Origin: Kiritimatiellales bacterium
GTDB lineage: Bacteria > Verrucomicrobiota > Kiritimatiellia > Kiritimatiellales > Tichowtungiaceae
Assembly (NCBI GenBank): GCA_041656295.1
Contig: JBBADV010000003.1
Coordinates: 175,401 to 239,400 of the forward strand
Length of the DNA stretch: 64,000 nt
Reading direction: 5' to 3'
The notes beneath the pieces were generated by a model. It did no database searches and was not told where the DNA came from. It saw only the letters and a program-made list of their open reading frames with translations. This document shows positions 55,538-64,000 of the stretch, in pieces. How positions within the stretch are numbered: the first letter of the stretch is position 1; each line of letters starts with the position of its first letter. The position numbers and the translations under genes are program-made.

Positions 55538-56410
55538 TCAATCCGCCCCTGCTGTGCCGGAAAATTGTATTGATTTCAGCACGGTATGATCGATCAGCCG
55601 TGCGCCGGAAAAACACACTGCCAGCGCCGCCAAAACGGGTTTTTCGACAACGTCAACCGGCTCGAGCGTTTCATCGTCAACAAATTCTATATAATCAATA
55701 CTTCCGGACGTTTTTTCAATTTCAGCCCAGATAACCGCTTCCAGCTGCGAAACACGGTATTCGCCGGATTCAACCAGAGCCTGCGCCCGGTTCAGCGCCC
55801 GCGACAGGCAGACAGCTTCTGCGCGCTCTTTTGCGCTCAAATATCTGTTCCGCGAACTCAGTGCCAGTCCGTCCGCTGCGCGTACCGTCGCGCCGGAAAT
55901 GATCTCCACCGGAAAATTCAGATCGCGCACCATGCGGCGGATAATGCGCAGCTGCTGCGCATCTTTTTCGCCCATGACCATACAATCCGGCAGCACAATA
56001 TTCATCAGTTTGGCAACCACCGTGCAGACGCCGCGGAAATGTCCGGGACGCGCCGCGCCGCACAGCCCGCCGGAAAGTTTTTCTTCGTCGATCCACACCG
56101 AATGATCCGGCAGATACATAGCGGCCGGCGCCGGATAAAACAGCAGATCAACGCCGGCGTCGCGGCACAGTTGTTCATCGCGCTCAAAATCGCGCGGATA
56201 TGTTGCGAAATCCTCGTTCGGGCCGAACTGCGCCGGATTTACAAAAATGCTGACAACAACCACATCCGCCTTTTCGCGCGCAATATTCATCAGCGATAAA
56301 TGTCCGGCGTGCAGAAAACCCATCGTCGGCACAAAGCCAATGGATTTTCCGGCGCGCCGCAACTCCTGCGCTGCTGTCTGCATCTCCTGCGGATCAGAAA
56401 TAATTTTCAT
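55538..56410 (-). CDS. panC: pantothenate synthetase
   Basis: About 290 aa from ATG 56410 (56428 also possible). FVPTMGFLHAGHLSLMNIAR carries the HxGH-type nucleotide motif; NPAQFGPNEDFATYPRDFER, VMGEKDAQQLRIIRRMV and SSRNRYLSAKER are PanC signatures. Ligates pantoate and beta-alanine with ATP. With panB, folK, bcp and dapF upstream it forms a long minus-strand run. Confidence 0.95.
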   Translation of the reverse strand: MKIISDPQEMQTAAQELRRAGKSIGFVPTMGFLHAGHLSLMNIAREKADVVVVSIFVNPAQFGPNEDFATYPRDFERDEQLCRDAGVDLLFYPAPAAMYLPDHSVWIDEEKLSGGLCGAARPGHFRGVCTVVAKLMNIVLPDCMVMGEKDAQQLRIIRRMVRDLNFPVEIISGATVRAADGLALSSRNRYLSAKERAEAVCLSRALNRAQALVESGEYRVSQLEAVIWAEIEKTSGSIDYIEFVDDETLEPVDVVEKPVLAALAVCFSGARLIDHTVLKSIQFSGTAGAD

Positions 56411-56499
56411 ACGTCGTACATGTTTCAATTAACAGAGAAAATCTAAACGCCGGCGTGTGATACCGCCCAGGATTCGCGAAAATATAACATCACACGTTT

Positions 56500-57291
56500 T
56501 CATGCCGGCTCTTTTGTTTCTGCCGGAAAAATACCCTGCTCGACTTCGGTTTTATAGGTTGCGAGCGCGGATTGAATCTGCGGTTTAAGCTCGGCGTATT
56601 GTTTAACGAAGCCGGGAATGTGGCCGTGTCCGATTCCGATAATATCGGTAAACACCAGCACCTGGGCGTCGCAATGCGGACCGGCGCCGATGCCGATTAC
56701 CGGCACACGCAGTGCGCCGGTAATTTTTTTTGCCAGCTCCGGCGGCACCGATTCAATCACGACGGCAAACACACCCGCCTGCTCCAGTGCCATCGCATCG
56801 TCCATCAGCTGCCGCGCCGCTTCATCGCTTTTGCCCTGCATTTTATAACCGGTCTCTTTCACACTTTGCGGCGTCAAGCCGATGTGCCCCAGCACCGGAA
56901 TTCCGTTAGCGATGAGCCGCTCAATCAGTTCAACACGAATGGCACCGCCCTCAATTTTTACGGCATCGGCGTGCGCTTCCTTTAAAAATCTGCCGGCGTT
57001 TGCCAGTGCGTCGTCCAAACCTGCCTGATACGACATGAACGGCATATCAGCGACAATCACCGCCGATGTTGCACCACGCGCGGCGGCGGCGGTGTGGTGA
57101 ATCATCTCGTTCATCGTCACCGGCAGCGTTGTGTCGTAACCGAGCACGGTGTTCGCCAGTGAATCGCCGACGAGAATCAGCGGCAGTTCCGCTTCATCGG
57201 CGTAGCGCGCGCTCAGCGCATCATACGCCGTCAGCACCGCAAATTTCTGTACACCTTTCAGCGCTTTGATTTTAGCAACAGTCCACTTCAT
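56500..57291 (-). CDS. panB: 3-methyl-2-oxobutanoate hydroxymethyltransferase
   Basis: 263 aa from ATG 57291, with GGTGAG upstream; the start overlaps folK's end by 7 bases. VLTAYDALSARYADEAELPL, ILVGDSLANTVLGYDTTLPVT and GHIGLTPQSVKETGYKMQGK are PanB hallmarks; IGIGAGPHCDAQVLVFTDI follows. First committed step of pantothenate synthesis. Confidence 0.95.
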   Translation of the reverse strand: MKWTVAKIKALKGVQKFAVLTAYDALSARYADEAELPLILVGDSLANTVLGYDTTLPVTMNEMIHHTAAAARGATSAVIVADMPFMSYQAGLDDALANAGRFLKEAHADAVKIEGGAIRVELIERLIANGIPVLGHIGLTPQSVKETGYKMQGKSDEAARQLMDDAMALEQAGVFAVVIESVPPELAKKITGALRVPVIGIGAGPHCDAQVLVFTDIIGIGHGHIPGFVKQYAELKPQIQSALATYKTEVEQGIFPAETKEPA

Positions 57292-57296
57292 AATAC

Positions 57297-57803
57297 TCAC
57301 CATCTATCTGAAAACCGGCGAACATCGCCGGAATCCGGCAGTTTCGCAAGCACATTCCGCACGCTCACGTCCATACCCGGCAGAACCAGATCGGGACAGA
57401 TTTCGGCCAGCGGCTGAACAACAAACCGGCGTTCCGCCCAGCGCGGATGCGGAACCTGCAGATGCGCGTTATCAATCACCTCATCGCCGCAGAACAGCAG
57501 ATCAACATCCACCGTGCGCGGTGCATTCCTGTCGTCACCGCGCACGCGGTGCAGCGCCGCCTCCACCGCATGAATTTTTTTCAGCCACGCGGCTGCATCA
57601 TATGGACTTTCAAGAATCAGAACCGCGTTTAAAAATTTCAGTGCGGCGTACTTCTCTTTTACATCCACCGGTTCTGTTTCATAAACGGCGGACTGCGCGA
57701 TCAGTTTCACGCCGGAATCCATTAACAGCCGGTTTTTTGCCTGCATCAAAAACCGTTTCCGGTCGCCGAGATTTGAGCCGAGACAAAAACCGGCGCGGAT
57801 CAT
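57297..57803 (-). CDS. folK: 2-amino-4-hydroxy-6-hydroxymethyldihydropteridine pyrophosphokinase
   Basis: 168 aa. FCLGSNLGDRKRFLMQAKN, ESPYDAAAWLKKIHAVEAAL and RTVDVDLLFCGDEVIDNAHL, then VPHPRWAERRFVVQPLAEI: the full HPPK pattern. Uses the FolB product. Start overlaps bcp by 4 bases. Confidence 0.94.
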   Translation of the reverse strand: MIRAGFCLGSNLGDRKRFLMQAKNRLLMDSGVKLIAQSAVYETEPVDVKEKYAALKFLNAVLILESPYDAAAWLKKIHAVEAALHRVRGDDRNAPRTVDVDLLFCGDEVIDNAHLQVPHPRWAERRFVVQPLAEICPDLVLPGMDVSVRNVLAKLPDSGDVRRFSDRW

Positions 57804-58270
57804 TTCTGCAGCCCTTCTAAAAATTCGAGCACTTTGGCGGGATGCGTTTCCGCCTGCGGAACTTTTTTCCAGTGCTTTAAAATTTTTCCGTCTTCACCGA
57901 CGATCACCGTCGAACGGATCACGCCGGTAATCAGTTTACCGTAGTGCATTTTTTCACCGAACGCTCCGTATGCTGTCATCACGCTTCTGTCCGGATCAGA
58001 AAGCAGTACGAACGGCAGCTTGAATTTTTCAATGAAGGTGTCATGCGATTCAAGCGAATCGCTGCTGACGCCGATGACCACCGCATTCAGGTTTTCAATC
58101 TGCGTGTGAACATCGCGGAAACTGCACGCTTCTTTGGTGCATCCCGGCGTATGATCTTTCGGATAAAAATAAAGAACTACGGTTTTTCCGGCGTAATCCT
58201 TCAGCGCATGAGTTGTTCCGTCACTGCCTTTCAACGCAAACGCCGGCGCTTTTTTTCCTTCTGCAATCAT
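57800..58270 (-). CDS. bcp: thioredoxin-dependent peroxiredoxin, Bcp type
   Basis: 156 aa. VVLYFYPKDHTPGCTKEACS holds peroxidatic Cys and a resolving Cys five residues later, the atypical 2-Cys Bcp arrangement. GVSSDSLESHDTFIEKF and LPFVLLSDPD follow. Reduces hydroperoxides in the cytoplasm. Three bases from dapF. Confidence 0.93.
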   Translation of the reverse strand: MIAEGKKAPAFALKGSDGTTHALKDYAGKTVVLYFYPKDHTPGCTKEACSFRDVHTQIENLNAVVIGVSSDSLESHDTFIEKFKLPFVLLSDPDRSVMTAYGAFGEKMHYGKLITGVIRSTVIVGEDGKILKHWKKVPQAETHPAKVLEFLEGLQK

Positions 58271-58273
58271 GAC

Positions 58274-59089
58274 TCACTCCTTGTATTCAATTTCGCCTTC
58301 ATACACATGTGCCGTCGGTCCGCTCAGCATGACATGTTTGGCGCCGGCGCCGGTCAGCTCCGCGTCCACCGTCAGCACATCGCCGCTCGCCGCGTGTACA
58401 ATCACCGGCAGTTCCACCCAGCCGTTTTTCGCGGCAATTAAGCCGGCGGCGGTAATTCCGGTGCCGCACGCCGGCGTTTCATCTTCAACGCCGCGCTCAT
58501 AGGTGCGGATCAGCAGCGCGCCGTCCGGTGTAATCTCAATAAAATTTACATTCGCGCCGGCGGGTGCAAAACGCCGGTGACGGCGAATCGCGGCGCCGGC
58601 AGTGCGCACGTCTGTTTCGCGTAAATTACCCGTCCGCATCACAACGTGCGGCACGCCGGTATTCACAAAACTGAAGGTCAGTTGACCCTCCTCCATCTCC
58701 AGCGGTTCATTCAGAAGCCACTCCCGCGGTTCTGTCATCCGCAGCTGAACGCGCGACTCGTCGAGAATTTCCGCTTCCAGGCAACCGGCGGCGGTTTCAA
58801 TGCTCATCCGTTCGCCGGCAATGTTAAGTTCATTCGCCAGCCGTGCGGTACAGCGCGCGGCGTTGCCGCACATATCCGCTTCGCCGCCGTCCGGATTATA
58901 AAACCGCATAAAAAAATCGGCGGCGCGCGACGGCTGAATCAGCACAATGCCTTCGGCGCCGATGCCGGAGCGGCGCGCGGCAAGATGCCGGATAAAATTC
59001 TGATCATCCGCCGGAAACATTCCGGTGCGGTCGTCAATCAGCACAAAATCATTCTTTGCGCCGTGCATTTTCCAGAATTTAATTTTCAC
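58274..59089 (-). CDS. dapF: diaminopimelate epimerase
   Basis: 271 aa, GTG start with GGAGGG upstream. FWKMHGAKNDFVLIDDRTG, EADMCGNAARCTARLAN (first catalytic Cys) and EDETPACGTGITAAGLIA (second catalytic Cys). Interconverts LL- and meso-diaminopimelate for lysine and peptidoglycan. Divergent from ligA with only 29 bases between starts. Confidence 0.95.
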   Translation of the reverse strand: MKIKFWKMHGAKNDFVLIDDRTGMFPADDQNFIRHLAARRSGIGAEGIVLIQPSRAADFFMRFYNPDGGEADMCGNAARCTARLANELNIAGERMSIETAAGCLEAEILDESRVQLRMTEPREWLLNEPLEMEEGQLTFSFVNTGVPHVVMRTGNLRETDVRTAGAAIRRHRRFAPAGANVNFIEITPDGALLIRTYERGVEDETPACGTGITAAGLIAAKNGWVELPVIVHAASGDVLTVDAELTGAGAKHVMLSGPTAHVYEGEIEYKE

Positions 59090-59118
59090 CGCAAACCCTC
59101 CATGCTAGCCTGTGCTCA

Positions 59119-61188
59119 ATGAGTTCAGAATTAAACAGAAGTGAGGCGCGGAATGAAATAGAAAAACTGCGCGCAGAAATTGAACAGCATACGCGGCTCT
59201 ATTATGTCGACGCCGCGCCGGCAATTTCTGATCGCGATTTTGACGCCCTGCTCCGCCGGCTCGACGGCCTCGAAAAAAATTTCCCTGAATTTGATTCGCC
59301 GGAAAGTCCCACGCATCGAGTTGGAAATGACATTGATAGTTTTTTTTCCTACAAACATTCTGTGCCAATGATTAGTTTGGCGAACACCTACAGCAAAGAT
59401 GAGCTGATTGACTTTGACGCACGCGTAAAAAAACTGCTCGGCGGCAAAAACTATTCGTATGTGCTCGAACCGAAAATTGACGGCGTTGCCATGTCACTCC
59501 GCTATGAAAACGGAAAGTTTGTTCGGGCGTTAACTCGTGGAAATGGAGAAACCGGCGATGATGTAACAGCCAACATAAAAACCATAAAATCCATTCCGAT
59601 GTATCTTTTAGGCAATGCGCCGGAAATCCTCGAAGTGCGCGGCGAAGTGTATATGACACGCGCCGGTTTTGTGAAACTCAACGAAGAACGCGACGAAGCC
59701 GGACTCGAGCCGTTTGCGAATCCGCGTAATGCCGCTGCCGGATCAATAAAATTACTTAGTCCACGCGCTGTTGCAAAACGTCCGCTCGATGCGGTGTTTT
59801 ACGGCACTGGCGAAAGTTCCGCCGCATTTGAAACGCATCAGGAGATGCTCGCCGCGCTCAAAAAACTCGGCCTGCAAACTACGCCACAGCACTGGCCGTG
59901 CGCCGGAATTGATGAAGTCCTCGAAAAACTCGATACACTGCAAAACATGCGGCATGACTTTGCATTCGAGATCGACGGCGGTGTACTTAAAATTAATGAA
60001 CGCAATCTTTACAGCGAACTCGGCTCCACCGCCAAAAGCCCGCGCTGGGCGGTTGCCTATAAATATGAGCCGGAACAGGCCGAGACGCGGCTTAAAGAGA
60101 TCACCATTCAAATCGGGCGCACCGGCGTGCTAACGCCGGTGGCGGAACTTGAGCCGGTGCAGCTTTCCGGCACGGTTGTCAAACGCGCGACACTGCACAA
60201 TGAAGACGAAATCCGGCGCAAAGATATTCGCATCAGTGACCGCGTCATCGTTGAAAAAGCCGGCGAAATTATTCCGGCGGTTGTGCGTGTTGTCATCGAA
60301 AAACGCACCGGTGCTGAAATTCCGTTTGATATGCAGACCGCGTGCCGCGCACTCGGAATTACGCCGGTGAAAAATGAGGGTGAGGTTGCCTGGCGCATCG
60401 ACGACCTGCATCATCCGGCGATGCTTAAACGCTGGCTCACCTATTTTGCATCCCGGCACGGCATGGATATTGAAGGACTCGGCGAAGCGGTGGTTGAACA
60501 GCTCGTCGACAGCGCTCTTGTCAAAAGTCCGGCGGATTTTTACCGGCTCGAAAAAGAGCAGCTGCTCGGACTCGAAGGCTTCAAAGAAAAAAAAGCGGCC
60601 AACCTCATTGCGGCGATTGAAAAAAGCAAACGCCAGCCGCTGGACCGGATACTTTTTGCGCTCGGAATCCGGTACGTCGGCAGCGGCGCGGCGCGTGTCC
60701 TCGCGCAGAATTTTGCAACCATCGACGCTTTGATGAACGCCGGCAGCGAACAGCTTGAAACGATCCGTGATATCGGACCGGTTGCCGGCCAAAGCATCCG
60801 CAGTTTTTTTAAAACACCGGCCAACATTGAATTGATTGAACAGTTAAAAGCCGCCGGCGTAAATTTTGAACAGGCCGCCCAAACCGGCAGCAATGAATTT
60901 GCCGGTTTAACCTTCGTCCTCACCGGCACACTGGAAACGCTGTCGCGCACCGAAGCCGGCGATCTCATTCGCGCGCGCGGCGGAACCGTGGCCGGCAGCG
61001 TTTCAAAAAATACCGACTATGTCGTCGCCGGCGCAAACGCCGGCTCAAAACTCACCAAAGCTGAAGAACTCGGTGTAAATATTCTCGATGAAACCGCATT
61101 TCTCGCAATGAGCGGAAAAACCGGCGGCAAAAAAACTCCGGCACCGGAGCCTAAAACCGCGCCGGCTGAACAAAGCGAGCTTTTTTGA
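59119..61188 (+). CDS. ligA: NAD-dependent DNA ligase LigA, zinc-finger cysteines missing
   Basis: 689 aa. Domain Ia (RLYYVDAAPAISDRDFDALL), adenylation Lys in VLEPKIDGVAMSLRYENG, GEVYMTRAGFVKLNEER, OB fold (IGRTGVLTPVAELEPVQLSG), HhH (GLEGFKEKKAANLIAAIEKS) and C-terminal BRCT (FAGLTFVLTGTLETLSRTEA). Between OB and HhH, where LigA normally has four zinc-binding Cys, residues about 409-434 read TACRALGITPVKNEGEVAWR then IDDLHHPAMLKRW: one Cys remains. Otherwise a complete, apparently essential enzyme with normal length. Confidence 0.95.
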   Translation: MSSELNRSEARNEIEKLRAEIEQHTRLYYVDAAPAISDRDFDALLRRLDGLEKNFPEFDSPESPTHRVGNDIDSFFSYKHSVPMISLANTYSKDELIDFDARVKKLLGGKNYSYVLEPKIDGVAMSLRYENGKFVRALTRGNGETGDDVTANIKTIKSIPMYLLGNAPEILEVRGEVYMTRAGFVKLNEERDEAGLEPFANPRNAAAGSIKLLSPRAVAKRPLDAVFYGTGESSAAFETHQEMLAALKKLGLQTTPQHWPCAGIDEVLEKLDTLQNMRHDFAFEIDGGVLKINERNLYSELGSTAKSPRWAVAYKYEPEQAETRLKEITIQIGRTGVLTPVAELEPVQLSGTVVKRATLHNEDEIRRKDIRISDRVIVEKAGEIIPAVVRVVIEKRTGAEIPFDMQTACRALGITPVKNEGEVAWRIDDLHHPAMLKRWLTYFASRHGMDIEGLGEAVVEQLVDSALVKSPADFYRLEKEQLLGLEGFKEKKAANLIAAIEKSKRQPLDRILFALGIRYVGSGAARVLAQNFATIDALMNAGSEQLETIRDIGPVAGQSIRSFFKTPANIELIEQLKAAGVNFEQAAQTGSNEFAGLTFVLTGTLETLSRTEAGDLIRARGGTVAGSVSKNTDYVVAGANAGSKLTKAEELGVNILDETAFLAMSGKTGGKKTPAPEPKTAPAEQSELF

Positions 61189-61326
61189 GATCGCCGGGCA
61201 AACGGCCGGACGAGTCTTTCAGCCGCCATCATGAATGCCCGGTGCAGTTTTGCGGTTTACAGCTTTAAACTTGCCCGGTATCAGACAGAACGGCATAGTT
61301 TCAGTTTTTTACACAGGAGATGCATC

Positions 61327-62979
61327 ATGGAAGCATTGAAGAAATCGACGGTGTTTAAAGGCCCTGCCGGCCCGGTTGTGCTGGTGGTGATGGACGGCAT
61401 CGGCTGCGGAAAATATGAAGAAGGCGATTTTGTGAAAGCGGCGGACACGCCGAATCTGGACTGGCTTTGGCAGAATGCGGTGCACACGAAACTGAAAGCG
61501 CACGGCACAGCGGTGGGATTGCCGAGTGACGACGATATGGGCAACAGTGAAGTCGGACATAACGCCATCGGCGCCGGCCGCGTATTTCATCAGGGCGCGG
61601 CGCTCGTTAGCGAAGCCATTGCATCCGGTGCCATGTTTCAGGGCGGCACGTGGAAAGCGCTGATCGCGAATGTGAAGAAAAATAATTCGACGCTGCATTT
61701 TATCGGACTGTTTTCGGACGGCAATGTGCACAGTCATATTGACCATTTAAAAGCGATGATTGAGGAAGCGAAAAAAGAGGGCGTAAAAAAAATCCGTGTT
61801 CATCCGCTGCTCGACGGCCGCGATGTCCCGCCGACTTCGGCGCTCGATTACGTTGAACCGTTTGAACAGTTTCTCGCCGGTCTGAATGCCGGCGGCACGG
61901 TGGACTACGCCGTCGCTTCCGGCGGCGGACGCATGAACATCACGATGGACCGTTACAATGCAAACTGGGATATGGTGAAACGCGGCTGGGATACGCATGT
62001 AAAAGGTGAAGGCCGCCTGTTCCCGAGCATGAAAGCAGCGATTGAAACCTGCCGCACTGAAAGGCCCGGCGTGCTTGATCAGGATCTGCCGCCGTTCGTG
62101 ATTGAGCGCGACGGAAAACCGGTCGGAAAAATTGTCGATGGCGACAGTGTGATTTTCTTTAATTTCCGCGGTGACCGCGCGCTGGAAATCACCAAAGCAT
62201 TTGAAGCGGACGAGTTGAAAGAATTCGACCGCGGTCCAAAACCGCAGGTTGAGTATGCCGGTATGATGCAGTACGACGGCGATCTTGGCATTCCGAAAAA
62301 ATATCTCGTTTCGCCGCCGGCGATTTCACGCACGATGGGCGAATATCTCGCCGCCACCGGCGTGCATCAGCTCGCCATCAGCGAAACGCAGAAGTTCGGT
62401 CACGTCACCTATTTTTTCAACGGCAACCGCACCGGTAAATTTAACGGCGCGCTTGAAGACTATGTCGAAATTCCGTCCGACATCATTCCGTTCGAGGAAA
62501 AACCGCGCATGAAAGCCGCTGAAATTACGGATTATGTGGTCAACGCCATCGAGAGCGGGAAATATCAGTTCATCCGCTTAAACTATCCGAACGGCGACAT
62601 GGTAGGACACACCGGCGTTTTTTCCGCCGTAAAAACTGCAGTGGAGGCCGTCGATGAAGGTGTCGGGCGTTTAATAGCAGCGGTGAAAAAAGCCAACGGA
62701 ATTATGGTGATCAGCGCCGACCACGGCAACGCTGACGATATGTATGAACACGACAAAAGCGGTGCGGTGAAACGCGACAGTGCCGGCAATCCAAAGCCGA
62801 AAACTGCGCATTCGCTCAACCCGGTGCCGGCATTTGTCTACGATCCGTCCGGTGTCTCACGCGCGAGGCTTTCAAAAAAAGAAGGGCTCGGCGTCAGCAG
62901 CCTCGCCGCCACCTGTATTCAACTGCTCGGTTATGAGCCGCCGGCGGATTATACGCCGTCCATTGTTGATGTCGGATAA
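61327..62979 (+). CDS. gpmI: 2,3-bisphosphoglycerate-independent phosphoglycerate mutase
   Basis: 550 aa from ATG 61327 after AGGAGATG; the open frame begins 96 bases earlier without a ribosome site. VVLVVMDGIGCGKYEEGDFV (metal Asp), MGNSEVGHNAIGAGRV (catalytic Ser), HPLLDGRDVPPTSALDYVE, and VISADHGNADDMYEHDKSG near the end. Glycolytic, Mn-dependent. Confidence 0.95.
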   Translation: MEALKKSTVFKGPAGPVVLVVMDGIGCGKYEEGDFVKAADTPNLDWLWQNAVHTKLKAHGTAVGLPSDDDMGNSEVGHNAIGAGRVFHQGAALVSEAIASGAMFQGGTWKALIANVKKNNSTLHFIGLFSDGNVHSHIDHLKAMIEEAKKEGVKKIRVHPLLDGRDVPPTSALDYVEPFEQFLAGLNAGGTVDYAVASGGGRMNITMDRYNANWDMVKRGWDTHVKGEGRLFPSMKAAIETCRTERPGVLDQDLPPFVIERDGKPVGKIVDGDSVIFFNFRGDRALEITKAFEADELKEFDRGPKPQVEYAGMMQYDGDLGIPKKYLVSPPAISRTMGEYLAATGVHQLAISETQKFGHVTYFFNGNRTGKFNGALEDYVEIPSDIIPFEEKPRMKAAEITDYVVNAIESGKYQFIRLNYPNGDMVGHTGVFSAVKTAVEAVDEGVGRLIAAVKKANGIMVISADHGNADDMYEHDKSGAVKRDSAGNPKPKTAHSLNPVPAFVYDPSGVSRARLSKKEGLGVSSLAATCIQLLGYEPPADYTPSIVDVG

Positions 62980-63014
62980 TTCATTCACCACGATTCGAAA
63001 TAAAGTGAAGAAGG

Positions 63015-63032
63015 GCTTTGCAAATGCAAAGC
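63015..63032. repeat. perfect palindrome between gpmI and flavodoxin gene
   Basis: GCTTTGCA-AA-TGCAAAGC: 8-bp perfect arms, in an intergenic stretch that also carries the word AAAGACACGAAG. A hairpin of unknown role; no T-run follows. Confidence 0.55.
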
Positions 63033-63134
63033 AACGAAGCGGCAAAGACACGAAGATAAAACCCGAGAAATAACTAACGATTTAAAAAATCTTCCTGGCC
63101 GCGTGCCCTGCGCGACGCAACCGAAGGATAAACG

Positions 63135-63761
63135 ATGAATGCACTGCTCATTAACGGAAGTCCGAATGCCGCCGGCTGCACATTTACGGCGCTCACCGAA
63201 GTTGCCGGCGAGCTCGAAAACGCCGGCATCGCAACCGAGATTTTCCAAATTGGACACACCGCAATCAGAGGCTGCCAGGCATGTTACGCCTGCCGTCAGC
63301 CGGAATCCACTGGCTATTGTATTTTTAAGGACGACATCGTAAACGGGCTGATTGATAAAATCCGCGCCGCTGATGCCATCGTGCTCGGCAGCCCTGTGTA
63401 TTACGCCGCGCTTTCCGGACAGTTGAAAGCCCTGCTTGACCGCGCTTTTTTCGCCGGACGTTTTTCTCATAAACTGGGTGCGGCAGTGGTCAGCTGCCGG
63501 CGCGGCGGGGCCAGTTCCGCATTCGATCAGCTCAACCATTATTTCACCATTTCAAACATTCACATCGTTTCGTCCAACTACTGGAATCAGGTACACGGCA
63601 CAACACCTGACGAAGTCCGGCAGGACCTCGAAGGACTGCAAACCATGCGCGCGCTCGGAAAAAATATGGCGTGGCTTTTGAAGTGCATCGACGCCGGAAA
63701 AAATGCCGGCATTGAACTGCTGGTTCACGAAGACAAAATCGCCACCAATTTTATCCGGTAA
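63135..63761 (+). CDS. flavodoxin-fold NAD(P)H-dependent FMN reductase family protein
   Basis: 208 aa, AAGGAT before the ATG. LLINGSPNAAGCTFTALTEV is the FMN phosphate-binding loop; GCQACYACRQPESTGYCIFK then DDIV carries the Cys motif common in iron-sulfur flavoprotein-like and multimeric flavodoxin WrbA-type proteins; ADAIVLGSPVYYAALSGQLK follows. Redox partner unknown. Confidence 0.85.
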   Translation: MNALLINGSPNAAGCTFTALTEVAGELENAGIATEIFQIGHTAIRGCQACYACRQPESTGYCIFKDDIVNGLIDKIRAADAIVLGSPVYYAALSGQLKALLDRAFFAGRFSHKLGAAVVSCRRGGASSAFDQLNHYFTISNIHIVSSNYWNQVHGTTPDEVRQDLEGLQTMRALGKNMAWLLKCIDAGKNAGIELLVHEDKIATNFIR

Positions 63762-63882
63762 CTGGTGAAAAAAATGCTGCACCGGTAATGAATTCTTCCC
63801 GCGCAGATATAAATTTTTTTTAACCGCGGATTACACGGATATAAGCAGGTTTTGGGAGCAGAATAATTGAGGATAGAGCATA

Positions 63883-64000
63883 TCACGATTGAGAAGCCGT
63901 AATATGACACGATGAAAACCATCCGGCAGCATCCTGCGGTGTGACCTGTGCGAATGCCCGGCTGATTGCGGCGGATAATTCATCCTGTGTCCGGGCACCC
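63883..64000 (-). pseudogene. IS630-like transposase C-terminal fragment (window edge)
   Basis: Reading leftward from base 63999: ARTQDELSAAISRAFAQVTP then QDAAGWFSSCHITASQS-stop. The TPQDAAGWF.. pattern resembles the end of IS630-type transposases, which normally finish WFxHCGY; here the last residues differ, suggesting a frameshift at the end. The remainder lies outside the window, so whether the element is intact cannot be judged. 63762-63882 holds no gene. Confidence 0.5.

Noticed and set aside
1..64000. CRISPR arrays, tRNA, rRNA, prophage
   Set aside because: No regularly spaced repeats, no cloverleaf or rRNA-like segments and no phage structural genes were seen by reading; a tRNAscan or CRISPR search was not possible here.

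Overview
The window looks like a chromosomal segment of a PVC-group bacterium, most likely Kiritimatiellota or a close relative (Lentisphaerae/Verrucomicrobia side). The pointers are: a 50-residue 'small basic protein' resembling the family known from Verrucomicrobia/Chlamydiae (38521-38673); several type I sulfatases; PEP-CTERM sorting signals; XylR-type AraC regulators with a sugar-binding N-terminus; and ASPIC/UnbV-FG-GAP proteins. No rRNA, tRNA or CRISPR array was seen. The taxon is an inference from gene content, not from a marker tree.

Layout. (1) 1-4603: a tightly packed plus-strand cluster of metal/Fe-S-type accessory genes: DUF134 regulator (cut by the window edge), Gly/Met-rich DUF5320-like protein, NifX/NifB-like protein, TrmO-like protein, two MinD/Mrp ATPases each carrying two ferredoxin-type 4Cys motifs, a CGGC-domain protein, a methyltransferase and a second NifX-like protein. 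(2) 4604-5237: decayed minus-strand sulfatase remnant. (3) 5238-10943: sugar-metabolism module: a minus-strand operon (PfkB kinase, cupin sugar isomerase, polyol/hexuronate-type dehydrogenase) divergent from a XylR-like regulator and a second PfkB kinase. A near-identical 20-bp element sits in front of both kinase units and is a good operator candidate. (4) 11116-38069: polysaccharide-degradation island with four sulfatases (two near-duplicates of about 810 aa), a sialate O-acetylesterase-like SGNH enzyme, a GH2 enzyme, an unassigned TIM-barrel hydrolase, a GH42-like enzyme, SSS and GPH transporters, a second XylR-like regulator, two families of secreted paralogs with or without PEP-CTERM anchors, and an ASPIC/UnbV repeat protein. 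It ends in a decayed IS30-like transposase tail. (5) 38521-63761: housekeeping: small basic protein, pseudouridine synthase, M16 protease, GHL10 hydrolase, ManA, YjbQ, TPR lipoprotein, DUF3127, ArgG, FolB plus pteridine-reductase-like SDR, a glycosidase-like/TPR fusion, ExbB-ExbD-TonB, PanC-PanB-FolK-Bcp-DapF, LigA, GpmI and a flavodoxin. (6) 63883-64000: C-terminal fragment of an IS630-like transposase running off the right edge.

How it fits together (inference): secreted sulfatases, the SGNH esterase and glycosidases would strip sulfate and acyl groups and cut a sulfated glycan outside the cytoplasm. The SSS and GPH carriers would import the small sugars, which the isomerase, dehydrogenase and PfkB kinases could feed into central metabolism, controlled by the two XylR-like regulators. 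No SusC/SusD pair and no sulfatase-maturating enzyme lies in the window. The substrate cannot be named from sequence alone. The most notable single oddities are a LigA whose Cys4 zinc finger has lost its cysteines, repeated loss of PEP-CTERM tails among recent paralogs, and shared promoter/operator blocks in front of duplicated genes.
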